Source: an uncultured Varibaculum sp.
Lineage (GTDB): Bacteria; Actinomycetota; Actinomycetes; Actinomycetales; Actinomycetaceae
Length of the DNA stretch: 44,165 nucleotides
Direction: 5' to 3'
NCBI GenBank assembly: GCA_947255165.1
Contig: CAMYFZ010000006.1
Span: forward strand, 1 to 44,165
How positions within the stretch are numbered: the stretch's first letter is position 1; each line of letters begins with the position of its first letter. This document shows positions 33,440 through 42,448 of this stretch, piece by piece. Both the position numbers and the translations under genes were made by a program. The notes below the pieces were generated by a model. The model did not search any database. It saw only the letters and a program-made list of their open reading frames with translations, and was not told the DNA's origin.

Positions 33440-33859
33440 TTAGTTCTTTGCGTCCGGATCGGTTTCCTCGGAAGAAGAATCTTTGGCCTCGTCACCTGAG
33501 TTTTCTTCTTCCTTAGAATCGTCCGCTAAATCCTTAACCTCTTCGTCTTTTTCCTCGCCGGTGCCGTCAACATGGTCCGCATCAGCATCGGGAGCAAAAG
33601 GCGGGTTTCCGACGCTAACGATAGCCCGAGAAGTCCACAGGGTTTCGGTGCCATCGGAAGTTTCCAATACGATTACGTCACCATCGGTTTCTACGTAGCG
33701 TCCATAAAAACCAGAGGTGGTCATTACCCAGGCGCCTGGCACCATATCATTTGCAAGTTTGTCGCGCTGCTCTGCCTGCTTCTTCTTGGCATTGCGTGAA
33801 GAAAAAACCATCATCACTAAGAACGCGGCGATAATCGCTAAAAGCAACCCACTACCCAT
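33440..33859 (-). CDS. yajC: Preprotein translocase subunit YajC, acidic-tailed
   Basis: YajC is a single-span accessory of the SecDF complex. ATG 33859 is preferred, with GGAAGG six bases ahead, to TTG 33865, which abuts that site. The 139 residues have one transmembrane helix (GLLLAIIAAFLVMMVFSSRN), then the conserved KKKQAEQRDKLANDMVPGAW and VMTTSGFYGRYVETDGDVIV. About the last 50 residues are almost entirely Asp/Glu/Ser/Lys, an unusually long acidic tail. It is the first gene of the yajC-secD-secF-apt stretch and lies 46 bases after ruvB. Confidence 0.93.
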   Translation of the reverse strand: MGSGLLLAIIAAFLVMMVFSSRNAKKKQAEQRDKLANDMVPGAWVMTTSGFYGRYVETDGDVIVLETSDGTETLWTSRAIVSVGNPPFAPDADADHVDGTGEEKDEEVKDLADDSKEEENSGDEAKDSSSEETDPDAKN

Positions 33860-33905
33860 TGTCAACCTTCCAATCTAAAATTCTTAACCGTAATGATTCT
33901 AAGCG

Positions 33906-35030
33906 TTAAAGGACGTCTGTTTCATCTTTAGGAGCCGTTTGGGGGGCGTTTTGTGACCAGTTGCCCCCTGATTCGCTGTCACTGAAGTCAAAAAGCGAGG
34001 CTTCGCTACCTGCCCGTGGCGGGGTCAAGCCCAAATGAGCAAAGGCATTAGGGGTAGCGATACGCCCCCGGGGAGTGCGGGCGATAAATCCCTCTCGCAC
34101 TAGGTAAGGCTCGGATACGGTTTCTACGGTTTCTGGTTCCTCTCCCACCGATACCGCCAAAGTAGTCAGCCCTACCGGACCGCCGGCAAAGCGCTCACAC
34201 AGCGCTTGCAAAACCGAGCGGTCCAAGCGATCCAGTCCGGCCGGATCTACTTCAAACAGGTCGAGGGCGGCTTTGGCAGCTTTCAAGGAAAGCGTGCCGT
34301 CCCCATGTACCTGGGCATAGTCGATAACCCGGCGCAGCAAGCGGTTAGCTATCCGGGGGGTACCTCGCGAACGCGCCGCCATCTCGGCGGCTGCCTGGGG
34401 ATCTAGTTCGGCTTCCATTAGCCGCGCCGAACGGGTAAGTACCTGCTGTAATTCGGTGGAACTGTAATAGTCTAGGTGGGCGGTAAAGCCGAAACGATCA
34501 CGCAAAGGTGCTGGCAGAAGCCCGGAACGGGTAGTTGCCCCCACGACTGTGAACGGCGGCAGAGTCAGGGGAATTGAGGTCGCCCCCGGACCTTTACCAA
34601 CGACCACGTCTACCCGAAAATCTTCCATCGCCAGGTAAAGCATTTCTTCTGCAGTGCGTGCCAAGCGGTGAATCTCATCGATAAATAGGACGTCGCCCTC
34701 TTGTAGGGCAGAAAGTATTGCCGCTAAATCCCCGGCGTGTTGAATCGCCGGCCCGGAAGTTAGCCGCAGCGAAGTTCCAGTTTCGTGGGCGATAATCATC
34801 GCCAAAGTGGTTTTCCCCAAACCCGGAGGACCAGCTAAAAGCACGTGATCAGGGGTGGTACCGCGACCAAGCGCAGCTTTGAGCACCAGATCCAACTGGC
34901 GGCGAATCTTTTCTTGCCCTACGAAAGAATCCAGGTCTTTAGGGCGCAGCGCCGCTTCGGCGGCCCGCTCAACTTCGTCTGCCCCCGGCCCTACCGGAGA
35001 GCTAATCGCCCACTCGTTTGTTTCTTCCAC
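33906..35030 (-). CDS. ruvB: Holliday junction branch-migration ATPase RuvB
   Basis: RuvB is the hexameric AAA+ motor that drives branch migration with RuvA. The 374 residues start at GTG with AGGGGAG ahead. Visible are Walker [10 protein letters not shown] (67-75), Walker B with DEIH (118-121), sensor 1 ([20 protein letters not shown]), the arginine-finger region ([20 protein letters not shown]) and the C-terminal winged helix ([20 protein letters not shown]). About 40 C-terminal residues ([15 protein letters not shown] onward) are variable and probably disordered. It lies 9 bases after ruvA in the ruvC-ruvA-ruvB order usual for the phylum. Confidence 0.97.
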   Translation of the reverse strand: MEETNEWAISSPVGPGADEVERAAEAALRPKDLDSFVGQEKIRRQLDLVLKAALGRGTTPDHVLLAGPPGLGKTTLAMIIAHETGTSLRLTSGPAIQHAGDLAAILSALQEGDVLFIDEIHRLARTAEEMLYLAMEDFRVDVVVGKGPGATSIPLTLPPFTVVGATTRSGLLPAPLRDRFGFTAHLDYYSSTELQQVLTRSARLMEAELDPQAAAEMAARSRGTPRIANRLLRRVIDYAQVHGDGTLSLKAAKAALDLFEVDPAGLDRLDRSVLQALCERFAGGPVGLTTLAVSVGEEPETVETVSEPYLVREGFIARTPRGRIATPNAFAHLGLTPPRAGSEASLFDFSDSESGGNWSQNAPQTAPKDETDVL

Positions 35031-35039
35031 TGCGCTCCC

Positions 35040-35639
35040 CTATGCGTGATGCTTGCCTAACAATTGTAAGGCCGCACGCAAAAGTTCGGGAACCCCTGCC
35101 TGCGGGTTAGCTTCGGCGGCCTCGTTAACCGCCTTTTGTGCCAGCGGAGTTCTCCACCCTAGTTGTTCGAGGGCGTGGCAAACTTCTTCCCTGCCAGCGC
35201 TGCTTATCCCGCCAGTGGGAGTAGTTCCCACCTGAGTAGGTTCGCCTAGTTTATCTCCGATTTCTACCAGGATTCGTTGCGCCGATTTCTTGCCTACCCC
35301 CGGAATTTGAGTAAGAGCCGCTAGATCACCTTGGGAAACCGCTGCCCGCAGCTCATCGGGACTAAAAACCGCCAGGGCGGCTAAGGCCAGTTTGGGTCCG
35401 ATTCCCGACACCGTAATCAGGGTAGAGAAAATATCGCGTTCATCGGGTCCGGCAAACCCGAAAAGTAACCAAGCATCTTCCCGCACCACTAGGTGAGTTA
35501 AGATTTTGGCTTGCTCGCCCGCAGCTAGAGTCGACAAAGTAGCCGGGGTGGCGAAAAAAGTGTAGCCCACGCCCGCCACATCAATAGTGGCTTTATCTAG
35601 TCTGACTTCTTCGATGGTTCCCGATAAATGCGTAATCAT
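35040..35639 (-). CDS. ruvA: Holliday junction DNA helicase subunit RuvA
   Basis: RuvA binds the four-way junction and loads RuvB. The 199 residues begin at ATG with CGGAGA six bases ahead and show domain I (MITHLSGTIEEVRLDKATID, then YTFFATPATL), the helix-hairpin-helix domain II (TVSGIGPKLALAALAVFSPD and LTQIPGVGKKSAQRILVEIG), and a C-terminal domain III that contacts RuvB (GREEVCHALEQLGWRTPLAQ). Length and motifs are ordinary. It lies 39 bases after ruvC. Confidence 0.97.
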   Translation of the reverse strand: MITHLSGTIEEVRLDKATIDVAGVGYTFFATPATLSTLAAGEQAKILTHLVVREDAWLLFGFAGPDERDIFSTLITVSGIGPKLALAALAVFSPDELRAAVSQGDLAALTQIPGVGKKSAQRILVEIGDKLGEPTQVGTTPTGGISSAGREEVCHALEQLGWRTPLAQKAVNEAAEANPQAGVPELLRAALQLLGKHHA

Positions 35640-35678
35640 ATAATCTCCGCTAGCTGGCTACTGGTTATAAACGCTATC

Positions 35679-36317
35679 CTACTTGCCCTTATTTCGCCTA
35701 AGCCGGGGATCAACCGCGCCGGTACGCCGACTTGTAGCCTGCGCCTGCGCCCATAATTTTTGGGCAGCAGTCAGATTCCCCCGCGAAGATATTTTGCCAG
35801 AGAGGGAAACATTCACGGTGCCATCCCGGCTCGCCCCCTGCAAACCATCGCGCCGCCAACCATGACAAATCGCGATCGCTAAGGCATCGGCAGCATCAGC
35901 GGGTCGCACCACTTTTTCCATCCGTAAAATTCGCTGCACCATATGCTGCACTTGGGCTTTACCCGCGACCCCGGAGCCGGTGACGGCAGCTTTAACTTCT
36001 GAGGGGGTGTGGATAGCTAACGGTAGCTGGTGAGCGGCGGCCTCGCTCATCGCTACCCCCATCACCCACATGGTGGAGGTAACCGATTGCACGTTATCTT
36101 GGGCGAACACCCGCTCAATGGACATAACTTCCGGTTGGTGTTCCTCGATAGCGGCTGCTATTCGCCGGCGAATTTTGTCTAGGCGAAAATGAGAGGCCAT
36201 ATTCTGCGGAGAGCGGGCAACCTCGACATGCACCAGCTGGGCGCGCCGCTGGGAATCCATATCGATAATTCCAATTCCGCAGCGGGTAAGACCGGGGTCA
36301 ATTCCGATAATCCGCAA
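35679..36317 (-). CDS. ruvC: Crossover junction endodeoxyribonuclease RuvC
   Basis: RuvC cuts Holliday junctions symmetrically and belongs to the RNase H-like nuclease superfamily. The start is TTG (giving MRIIGIDPGLTRCGIGIIDM). Catalytic acids are expected at Asp7 in GIDPG, in the glutamate of VMSIERVFAQDN, and in the pair within RPADAADALAIAICHG; all are present. The 212 residues exceed the usual 165-175 because of a basic C-terminal extension (GNLTAAQKLWAQAQATSRRT to the end). It starts 9 bases after the yebC stop. Confidence 0.96.
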   Translation of the reverse strand: MRIIGIDPGLTRCGIGIIDMDSQRRAQLVHVEVARSPQNMASHFRLDKIRRRIAAAIEEHQPEVMSIERVFAQDNVQSVTSTMWVMGVAMSEAAAHQLPLAIHTPSEVKAAVTGSGVAGKAQVQHMVQRILRMEKVVRPADAADALAIAICHGWRRDGLQGASRDGTVNVSLSGKISSRGNLTAAQKLWAQAQATSRRTGAVDPRLRRNKGK

Positions 36318-36326
36318 AGATATTGC

Positions 36327-37088
36327 CTATTCTTCTTCCTCGTATTGGGCCTGTACCTCGCGGCTCACCGAGAGATTAGTGAACACATCTTGCACGTCGT
36401 CACTATCTTCTAAAGCATCAATTAGCCGCATAACCTGACGATATTTAGCCAGATCTAGCTCTGCTTCGGTGGTGGCTTTCCACTGGGATTCTGCCGAGTC
36501 GTAGTCAATGCCGGCCTCTTGCAAGGCGGTGCGCACCTCAACTAGGTTCGTGGGATCGCAAATAACGGTGAAGGCTTCTGCGCCTTCCTCTACTTCTTCG
36601 GCTCCCGCATCCAGGACTGCCATTAAAATGGTGTCCTCGTCGACGCCCTCGCCCTTAGCTACTTCAATCGCCCCCACCCGGTTGAACAGGTAGGACACGG
36701 AACCGGGATCGGCCAAGTTGCCGCCGTTTTTACTAAAAGCAGTCCGCACATCGGCGGCCGCCCGGTTCTTGTTATCGGTCAGGCACTCTACCAGCATCGC
36801 TACCCCGCCCGGGCCATAGCCTTCGTAGGAGATAGTCTGCCAGTCTGCGCCGCCAGCTTCAGCGCCGGAGCCGCGCGCTACTGCGCGTTTGATGTTATCG
36901 GCCGGTACCGAGTTCTTCTTCGCTTTTTGGATCGCGTCAAATAGAGTGGGGTTTCCCGCGGGATCGCCGCCACCGGTACGAGCTGCTACCTCGATATTTT
37001 TAATCAAACGAGCAAATAGTTTGCCCCGCTTAGCGTCGATAGCCGCTTTCTTATGCTTGGTGGTAGCCCACTTTGAGTGACCCGACAT
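36327..37088 (-). CDS. YebC/TACO1-family regulatory or translation-associated protein
   Basis: The 253-residue protein has the strongly conserved N-terminus [20 protein letters not shown], then [20 protein letters not shown] and the central [20 protein letters not shown] and [20 protein letters not shown]. Family members bind DNA or ribosomes; eukaryotic TACO1 and bacterial YebC relatives help translate difficult proline stretches, while others are described as transcription regulators. The ATG has AAGGAGA six bases ahead. It leads the ruvC-ruvA-ruvB run, as in many actinobacteria, and has an 88-base gap upstream that could contain a promoter. Confidence 0.95.
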   Translation of the reverse strand: MSGHSKWATTKHKKAAIDAKRGKLFARLIKNIEVAARTGGGDPAGNPTLFDAIQKAKKNSVPADNIKRAVARGSGAEAGGADWQTISYEGYGPGGVAMLVECLTDNKNRAAADVRTAFSKNGGNLADPGSVSYLFNRVGAIEVAKGEGVDEDTILMAVLDAGAEEVEEGAEAFTVICDPTNLVEVRTALQEAGIDYDSAESQWKATTEAELDLAKYRQVMRLIDALEDSDDVQDVFTNLSVSREVQAQYEEEE

Positions 37089-37176
37089 TCGCTCTCCTTA
37101 AGTTCCGTTCGCGCAATTGCATTTCAAAATACAAGCCCGATTTTAGCGCCTTTGCGCCCTCAGCGTCTAAATAGCC

Positions 37177-37764
37177 TTAATCATAGACGCTGGGGCAGTT
37201 ACCATCCCAACTACTTGCCCACTGCTGAGCCAGTTCCGGGAGGCAATTAGGATAAATAGTTTCCCGCTCGGCTAAATGCTTTAGTTCTGTAAGGGGAACC
37301 CAGCGGATATCCTCTAAAAGTTGCTTTTCCGAGGGCGTCCACATGGCGGGAAAAGCCTGGGGCGCATTCGCGTTTAAATGCACTAAAAAATAATGTTCTG
37401 CCTGGATAGCCCAAAGTTTTCGGAACCGAAGCAAAGATTCCCGGTAGAGTACCGGTCCTTGCAGCTGATCACGGTCAAGGGTGATTCCAGTTTCTTCTTT
37501 AAATTCCCGCAGAGCCGCCTGTTCGCGGGTTTCTCCGCCTTCTATCCCGCCCCCCGGGGTAAACCACCAGCGATGGGTGGGGTCAGAAAAATCGTGACCA
37601 CTGATTAAAAGGATGCGCCCGCGGGAATCAAACGCCACTACCCGCGCAGCGTGGCGACCGGGGTAGCCATCATTATCGATCGGCCAGTCCGGTCCGAGCG
37701 GATTTTTTCCGGTAGGCGGAAAAGGGTTCGGGAGCGGACGCGGCACTCGAAAACTAGAACTCAC
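37177..37764 (-). CDS. NUDIX hydrolase
   Basis: The Nudix box is GGGIEGGETREQAALREFKEETGITLD, matching G-x5-E-x7-R-E-U-x-E-E-x-G-U, so this is a metal-dependent pyrophosphohydrolase acting on a nucleoside-diphosphate derivative; which one is not readable from sequence. I choose GTG 37764, two bases after the stop of the upstream gene, giving 195 residues. ATG 37815 would overlap that gene by 50 bases and add a non-family N-terminus. The first 40 residues are proline-rich. Coupling to the PrsW-type gene by termination-reinitiation is likely. Confidence 0.88.
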   Translation of the reverse strand: MSSSFRVPRPLPNPFPPTGKNPLGPDWPIDNDGYPGRHAARVVAFDSRGRILLISGHDFSDPTHRWWFTPGGGIEGGETREQAALREFKEETGITLDRDQLQGPVLYRESLLRFRKLWAIQAEHYFLVHLNANAPQAFPAMWTPSEKQLLEDIRWVPLTELKHLAERETIYPNCLPELAQQWASSWDGNCPSVYD

Positions 37765-37765
37765 C

Positions 37766-39106
37766 CTAGGCGCGCCCCATTCGGTAGGCACCCACCGCGC
37801 TGCTGGCGATAGCAAATTGCCTGCGGGCCTGCAGTAATTTCTTTACCGCTTCTTCGTTTTCTTTCTGGATACCTTCGGAAAGGCCGCGGTGGGAGCTGGC
37901 CACATAGTTCAATGCCAAGACTGTGGAGGCCTGTTGGAAATCAGAGAGCGCCCTGCGGGCGGCGGGAGAAATGGTGCGCGCCGAACGCCGGGCGCGGCGC
38001 CGGCCCGAAAGCGAACAGAGCATTTGCGCTTCCCGGACATCAATCCAGCCAGCCGCGATATAGGCTTGGAGACCAGTTTCGATGGCGTTACGTTGCCGTA
38101 CCGACACTACCAGGTTGATTACTAACCAGGTTATGAACATCGGCCCCCAAAAAAACAGGTATGACACCACGAAGAGCAGCGCCGAATAGGTGGCCAATCC
38201 GTTCCAGGCGGCATGCAAACAAATCGCAGAAACCAAACCGGAAACCGGCAGAACAATGCGCATTTTAGGCGAGGCAATCCGGGTAAGCGCCATTCCCAGC
38301 GCCAGACCAAAAATCGAAGTGTAAACGGTGTGGCCGAAGGGGCCGAGCATCGCCCGCATAAAGAAAATCACGGGGAGTTGTTCGTAAAAACGCGCAAAGT
38401 AAAGCACATTTTCAGTGAAGGCAAAGCCTGCGGCTAGGATCCCGGCAATTACCACCCCATCGAGAGGACTTTTTACTGAGCGCCGCCTGGCCAACATGAT
38501 GATTACTACCCCAAGGCCTTTTAAGGACTCCTCAATTATTGGAGCCACGATGGTGGCCAACAGCCCAAATGATTGGAAGGGAGTGGGGCCAAAATCTACC
38601 GACTGCAGTGCTTTCCCGGAAAAGGTATTTAACCCCAGGGCACAAACCGAAGCGATCCCCGCACCCCACAAAAACGCAATTACTAGCAACCACCAGGGTT
38701 TTGGCGCCCAGCGGTCTAGCCACACCATCACGATTACCACGATCGCCATAGGTACCAGGGCAGCGATTACTGCCCCGATGGTGGTGGTGATTGATTCCTC
38801 TGAGGAGATAAAAAGAGCGAAGTAGCTAAGTCCGCCTCCGGCCGCGATTAAACACAGTAGCTCTAACCAAGGGAAAGAACGTAGGCGGGAACGGGCGCTG
38901 GCTTTTTCAGCTCCCGGATCTACCAGTAACGGCTGCGTGGAAACCCGTTGGGAAATCGCTGGATGCGGGATCAAAGGATCAGCGGGCAAACTGAGAGCAT
39001 CGAAACTGTAATCTTGCACTAGCTGCTCGGTAACCGGAGGATAGACGACGCCGGCAGTAGCTGGAGCGGGGTTAGCTGGTGGATACCCCGGATTCATTTG
39101 GCTCAC
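37766..39106 (-). CDS. PrsW-family intramembrane metalloprotease
   Basis: The 446-residue polytopic membrane protein starts at GTG with AAAGGAGG five bases ahead. A proline-rich cytoplasmic leader (about 75 residues) precedes eight or so helices. The PrsW motifs are present: PIIEESLKGLGVVIIM (Glu-Glu), GFAFTENVLYFARF (the F-x-x-x-E-N pattern), GPFGHTVYTSIFGLALG (His) and CLHAAWNGLA (His). PrsW proteases of Gram-positives can cut anti-sigma factors, but many paralogues have other or unknown targets. No sigma or anti-sigma gene is nearby. A 120-residue basic C-terminal tail (GRRRARRSARTISPAARRAL) is additional to the core. Confidence 0.92.
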   Translation of the reverse strand: MSQMNPGYPPANPAPATAGVVYPPVTEQLVQDYSFDALSLPADPLIPHPAISQRVSTQPLLVDPGAEKASARSRLRSFPWLELLCLIAAGGGLSYFALFISSEESITTTIGAVIAALVPMAIVVIVMVWLDRWAPKPWWLLVIAFLWGAGIASVCALGLNTFSGKALQSVDFGPTPFQSFGLLATIVAPIIEESLKGLGVVIIMLARRRSVKSPLDGVVIAGILAAGFAFTENVLYFARFYEQLPVIFFMRAMLGPFGHTVYTSIFGLALGMALTRIASPKMRIVLPVSGLVSAICLHAAWNGLATYSALLFVVSYLFFWGPMFITWLVINLVVSVRQRNAIETGLQAYIAAGWIDVREAQMLCSLSGRRRARRSARTISPAARRALSDFQQASTVLALNYVASSHRGLSEGIQKENEEAVKKLLQARRQFAIASSAVGAYRMGRA

Positions 39107-39194
39107 CTATTCCTCCTTTGCCGAATCTGGGTCTATTCTAGCCGGGAATATAATATTTTCGCCTTCCCTGGGCTCAGCGACAGGACTGGAGTAA

Positions 39195-40316
39195 CTAATC
39201 ACCAGTGCTTCCATGACTTTTAAGACAGCGCTGATAGACCTGCAAGACTTGATCGGTAACTACCTCCCAGTCATAGCGCCGCGCCCCCTGATGACCACGG
39301 CTAGCTAAGGTGGCGGCCGCCTCGCGGTCTTCGCACACCGAAAGCAAACTCTTAGCGAGGGAGCGGGAGTCTTCGGAAGTGAAAATCTTCCCCAGCTTCC
39401 CCTGCTCCAAAACTGCGGTAAAGGCGGGAATCGAGGAAGCTACAACCAGGCAGTTGGCCGCCATCGCTTCTACCAGCACGATCCCGAAGGATTCTCCCCC
39501 AGTTTGCGGCGCGATATAGGCAGTCGCGGAGCTAAACAGAGAAGTTTTTTCTTTTTCGCTAAGCGCCCCCAAAAACTCTACGCTCTTTCCAAAAGGCTCC
39601 AGGCTAGCGCGAGCTCGACTAGCGGTACCGGGACCGGCAATCAGGAACCGCGCAGCCGGATATTTTTCTAACACCATCGGAATGGCTTCTACCAGGATCG
39701 CTAACCCTTTTCGGGGTTCATCTAGGCGCCCCAAGAAACAGAACACTGGCGATTCTTCGCTTTGCTGCCACTTTTGAGTGGGGCTTGCCTGCGCAAAAGC
39801 CCGATAGTCAACCCCGTTAGGAATCACGGTAGCGTCCCCGCCCTGGTAGCGCAGCAAGGTGCGCCGCGCCTCCTCAGAGACTGCGATTTGCGCGCTAAGT
39901 TTTTCTTTAACCGACTGCACCACCGGTTTACCCAAAGTGTAGAGCAAAGATTTCTCGATAGCGGCATGAAAAGTGCCGACCACCGGACAGCGCGCATGTT
40001 GCAGGGCGATTAACGATACCGAGGGCGTGGCCGGTTCGTGGACGTGCAAAATATCGAAGTCGCTGTTAATCACCCATTGGCGAGTGCGGGCTGCCACTCG
40101 GGGTCCGAATGCCAGGCGAGCTATGGAACCGTTGTAGGGGATGGCGAACGTTTTCCCGGCATTTTCGAATCCGCCCTCACTATATTCCGTTTCTACCGGG
40201 GCAAATACCGAGACTTCATGACCGCGTCGCCGGAGCTCTTCTGCCTGGTCACGTACGTGGAACTGTACTCCCCCCGGCACGTCATAGGCATAGGGACAAA
40301 CGATTCCGATTTTCAT
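39195..40316 (-). CDS. pimA: Phosphatidylinositol alpha-mannosyltransferase (GT4)
   Basis: PimA transfers the first mannose from GDP-mannose to phosphatidylinositol on the cytoplasmic face of the membrane. The 373 residues show the PimA N-terminus (MKIGIVCPYAYDVPGGVQFH, then VRDQAEELRRRGHEVSVFAP), acceptor-domain VHEPATPSVSLIALQHA, and GT4 donor motifs FLGRLDEPRKGLAILVEA and TGGESFGIVLVEAMAANCLV. Its ATG overlaps the stop of the acyltransferase by four bases. The run PIP synthase, acyltransferase, pimA is the conserved PIM starting cassette and supports the specific name over a generic GT4 call. Confidence 0.93.
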   Translation of the reverse strand: MKIGIVCPYAYDVPGGVQFHVRDQAEELRRRGHEVSVFAPVETEYSEGGFENAGKTFAIPYNGSIARLAFGPRVAARTRQWVINSDFDILHVHEPATPSVSLIALQHARCPVVGTFHAAIEKSLLYTLGKPVVQSVKEKLSAQIAVSEEARRTLLRYQGGDATVIPNGVDYRAFAQASPTQKWQQSEESPVFCFLGRLDEPRKGLAILVEAIPMVLEKYPAARFLIAGPGTASRARASLEPFGKSVEFLGALSEKEKTSLFSSATAYIAPQTGGESFGIVLVEAMAANCLVVASSIPAFTAVLEQGKLGKIFTSEDSRSLAKSLLSVCEDREAAATLASRGHQGARRYDWEVVTDQVLQVYQRCLKSHGSTGD

Positions 40317-41263
40317 GGCTGTGTCTCCTGCCGGGCGCGCTGACGAGCCCGCTGCAAGCGAGCCGGATCTAAATCAGCTACAAACAATTTTTGCAGCATG
40401 AACCAAGACTCGGGAGAATCCAGAATCATTTCCCCGACCCTGCTGACCCAATCTTTAGTCATAGTTTCTACTTTAGCTGGCTTTACCGGCCCAGAAATAT
40501 TAATTACTATCCCCCACCGGCAGCGCGCGGCTCTTCTGCGAGCGCGCCCTAGTGGTTCTAGGGAAATATGCCCGCAATATAGAGGAGCATTAATATTCTG
40601 GGCGAGGGCGGCGGGACCGGCTGCTACCAGGGCTTTTGATTTCCCCAAGGTCACTTCCACCCCGCTGCCGGTAATATCGCGGTCAGCGAGCAAGGGGATC
40701 AGATAGTGTCCCTCCTGCGCAGCCCGAACTAAGTTAGTGAATGGTTTTTCGCCCTTTTCCACCGCGATTATTCGCATATTAGCCTGTTGTCGCACTTGGG
40801 TAAATGCCCGGAACAGTGCTTCCGGTTTTACTTTTTCAGCCACAGTCAGTACCGGTCTGACCTCTTTATTTGCAAAGTAACCAGCCAAATCCCAGTTACC
40901 GGAATGGGTGAGCGCTAAACAAACATTCCCGCGCGCGCAGTCTTCCAGCAAGGATTCCCGATCACCGCAGATGCGGACGCGGGCCAGGATTTGGGAAGGA
41001 GAGAATCCCCCCAACAAGGCGGTTTCGGAAAACAGCCGCATATAGCCTTTTAACCCCTGTCGCACAGTTTCTTCGATTTTATTTTCTGGGATCCCTAAAT
41101 GTCGCAGATTTTTTCGATACTGTTTCGCGCCGGAAGTATCTATCTGGTAAAGCACTTCCCCGATCAGGTTCCCGATCCCTTGTGCTAGACAGAGCGGAAT
41201 GTAGGAGAGTAACTTCAGACCGCTCCGCGCCAGCTGAGCGCTAGAAAATAGCTCAGTTTTCAC
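40313..41263 (-). CDS. Phosphatidylinositol mannoside acyltransferase (PatA type)
   Basis: This LpxL/HtrB-like acyltransferase of 316 residues attaches a fatty acid to the mannose of PIM. The catalytic HxxxxD is THSGNWDLAGYF (His and Asp five residues apart). FTNLVRAAQEGHYLIPLLAD and RDITGSGVEVTLGKSKAL follow as in the family. It begins with GTG directly after the stop of the PIP synthase and overlaps pimA by four bases, so the three genes are translationally linked. The N-terminus carries a short amphipathic or hydrophobic stretch for membrane association. The closest named homologue is mycobacterial PatA (Rv2611c type). Confidence 0.9.
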   Translation of the reverse strand: MKTELFSSAQLARSGLKLLSYIPLCLAQGIGNLIGEVLYQIDTSGAKQYRKNLRHLGIPENKIEETVRQGLKGYMRLFSETALLGGFSPSQILARVRICGDRESLLEDCARGNVCLALTHSGNWDLAGYFANKEVRPVLTVAEKVKPEALFRAFTQVRQQANMRIIAVEKGEKPFTNLVRAAQEGHYLIPLLADRDITGSGVEVTLGKSKALVAAGPAALAQNINAPLYCGHISLEPLGRARRRAARCRWGIVINISGPVKPAKVETMTKDWVSRVGEMILDSPESWFMLQKLFVADLDPARLQRARQRARQETQP

Positions 41264-41878
41264 TTATTTCAGGTGCTTTCTGACGTAAAGGATTCTTTGT
41301 ACCACGGTCACGAAACTTGCGAAAGCTACCCAGGAAAGCGCAATCGGAAAACAGATCTCCGGCGCTCCCAGATCGGTTATGCCTGCCCCTACTAGGGCGA
41401 CTACTAGGCGATCGGTGCGTTCCCCGATCCCCACTTTGGCGACCACTCCCAGGGCTTCACCGCGAGCACGCACATAGGGAACTGCCGCTGCCCCTACTAG
41501 GGCGCAAATAGCGGCGATAATAGTAGCGGTGCGGATTTCCCCGGGAGCCATTCCGCTGATCGCCCAGTACAGCAGAGAGCCAAAAATAGCTCCATCGGCT
41601 AGGCGGTCCAGAGAAGAATCTAGGAAGGCTCCAAATTCGCTGGTCTGATTGGTGAGTCGCGCCAAAACCCCATCGAGGGAATCCGCAAAAGCGGTTATCC
41701 CGATCAAGATTCCCCCCAGCGCTAAATATCCGCGCGCCAGCAGGCCCATAGCCAGCGCCATATTGATAACAGTCCCGGCAACAGTGACCATATTGGGGGT
41801 GACCCCCGCTTTGGCCAGTAACTTGGCGGGAGCAGTGAAAACAGCGCTTGCTAGACCGCGTCCGTGGTTTCCTAGCAT
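41264..41878 (-). CDS. pgsA: Phosphatidylinositol phosphate synthase (CDP-alcohol phosphatidyltransferase)
   Basis: This membrane enzyme joins CDP-diacylglycerol and inositol 1-phosphate, giving phosphatidylinositol phosphate, the base lipid for PIM. The 204 residues carry the complete CDP-OH-P signature with Asp66, Asp69-Gly70, Ala73-Arg74, Gly83, Asp87 and Asp91 (DSLDGVLARLTNQTSEFGAF, then LDSSLDRLAD). About six hydrophobic helices are visible. The gene sits four bases after the HIT gene and abuts the acyltransferase. The cassette identifies it as the inositol enzyme rather than the phosphatidylglycerol one, although the symbol pgsA is used loosely for both. Confidence 0.93.
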   Translation of the reverse strand: MLGNHGRGLASAVFTAPAKLLAKAGVTPNMVTVAGTVINMALAMGLLARGYLALGGILIGITAFADSLDGVLARLTNQTSEFGAFLDSSLDRLADGAIFGSLLYWAISGMAPGEIRTATIIAAICALVGAAAVPYVRARGEALGVVAKVGIGERTDRLVVALVGAGITDLGAPEICFPIALSWVAFASFVTVVQRILYVRKHLK

Positions 41879-41881
41879 TAG

Positions 41882-42445
41882 CTATCCTTGCCAGCCGTTA
41901 GCTATCTGTTCGCGCGCCTCTCCCAAAAGCTGGGGCACTGCTTTGGTGTGAGCAATCAGAGGGAAAAAATTGGCGTCTCCTCCCCAACGGGGAACAATAT
42001 GTTGATGCAGGTGGCCAGCGATTCCGGCTCCGGCAACGTCGCCTTGATTTATCCCTAAGTTAAAACCGGCAGGGTTCGCCACCTGTTTGAGGGTTCTAAT
42101 CGCTTGCGCGGTTACTTCCCCGAATTCGGCGCGCTCGTCCTCGTCCAGGTCAATGTATTCGGATACATGCCGGTAGGGACAGATCAACATATGCCCGGAG
42201 TTATAAGGGAAGAGGTTCATGAGGGCGAAGACTTTTTCTCCCCGGTAAACAATCAGGGCGTCCTCGTCGCTGCGATGGGGAGCGGCACAAAACGGACAGT
42301 CTTCACTTTTCTTGGTGGCCGGACGTGCCTCACCCGAGATATAAACCTGGCGATGGGGAGTCCATAGACGCTGGAAGGCGTCGGGAACTCCCCCGAAGCA
42401 GCGAGAATCTTCGGTCGGCAGCGCGCTAGAATCCGGCGAGGTCAT
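41882..42445 (-). CDS. HIT-family protein (Ap4A phosphorylase-like)
   Basis: This 187-residue histidine-triad protein carries the nucleotide-phosphate motif AGHLHQHIVPRWGG, with FALMNLFPYNSGHMLICPYR before it. An N-terminal CPFC plus a later His (PHRSDEDALIVYRGE) could hold a metal. In actinobacteria this gene next to thrS and PIP synthase is usually annotated as an Ap4A phosphorylase or generic HIT hydrolase; the true substrate here is unknown. Start ATG 42445 lies immediately after the thrS stop, and the gene is part of the thrS-led operon. Confidence 0.93.
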   Translation of the reverse strand: MTSPDSSALPTEDSRCFGGVPDAFQRLWTPHRQVYISGEARPATKKSEDCPFCAAPHRSDEDALIVYRGEKVFALMNLFPYNSGHMLICPYRHVSEYIDLDEDERAEFGEVTAQAIRTLKQVANPAGFNLGINQGDVAGAGIAGHLHQHIVPRWGGDANFFPLIAHTKAVPQLLGEAREQIANGWQG

Positions 42446-42448
42446 AAG

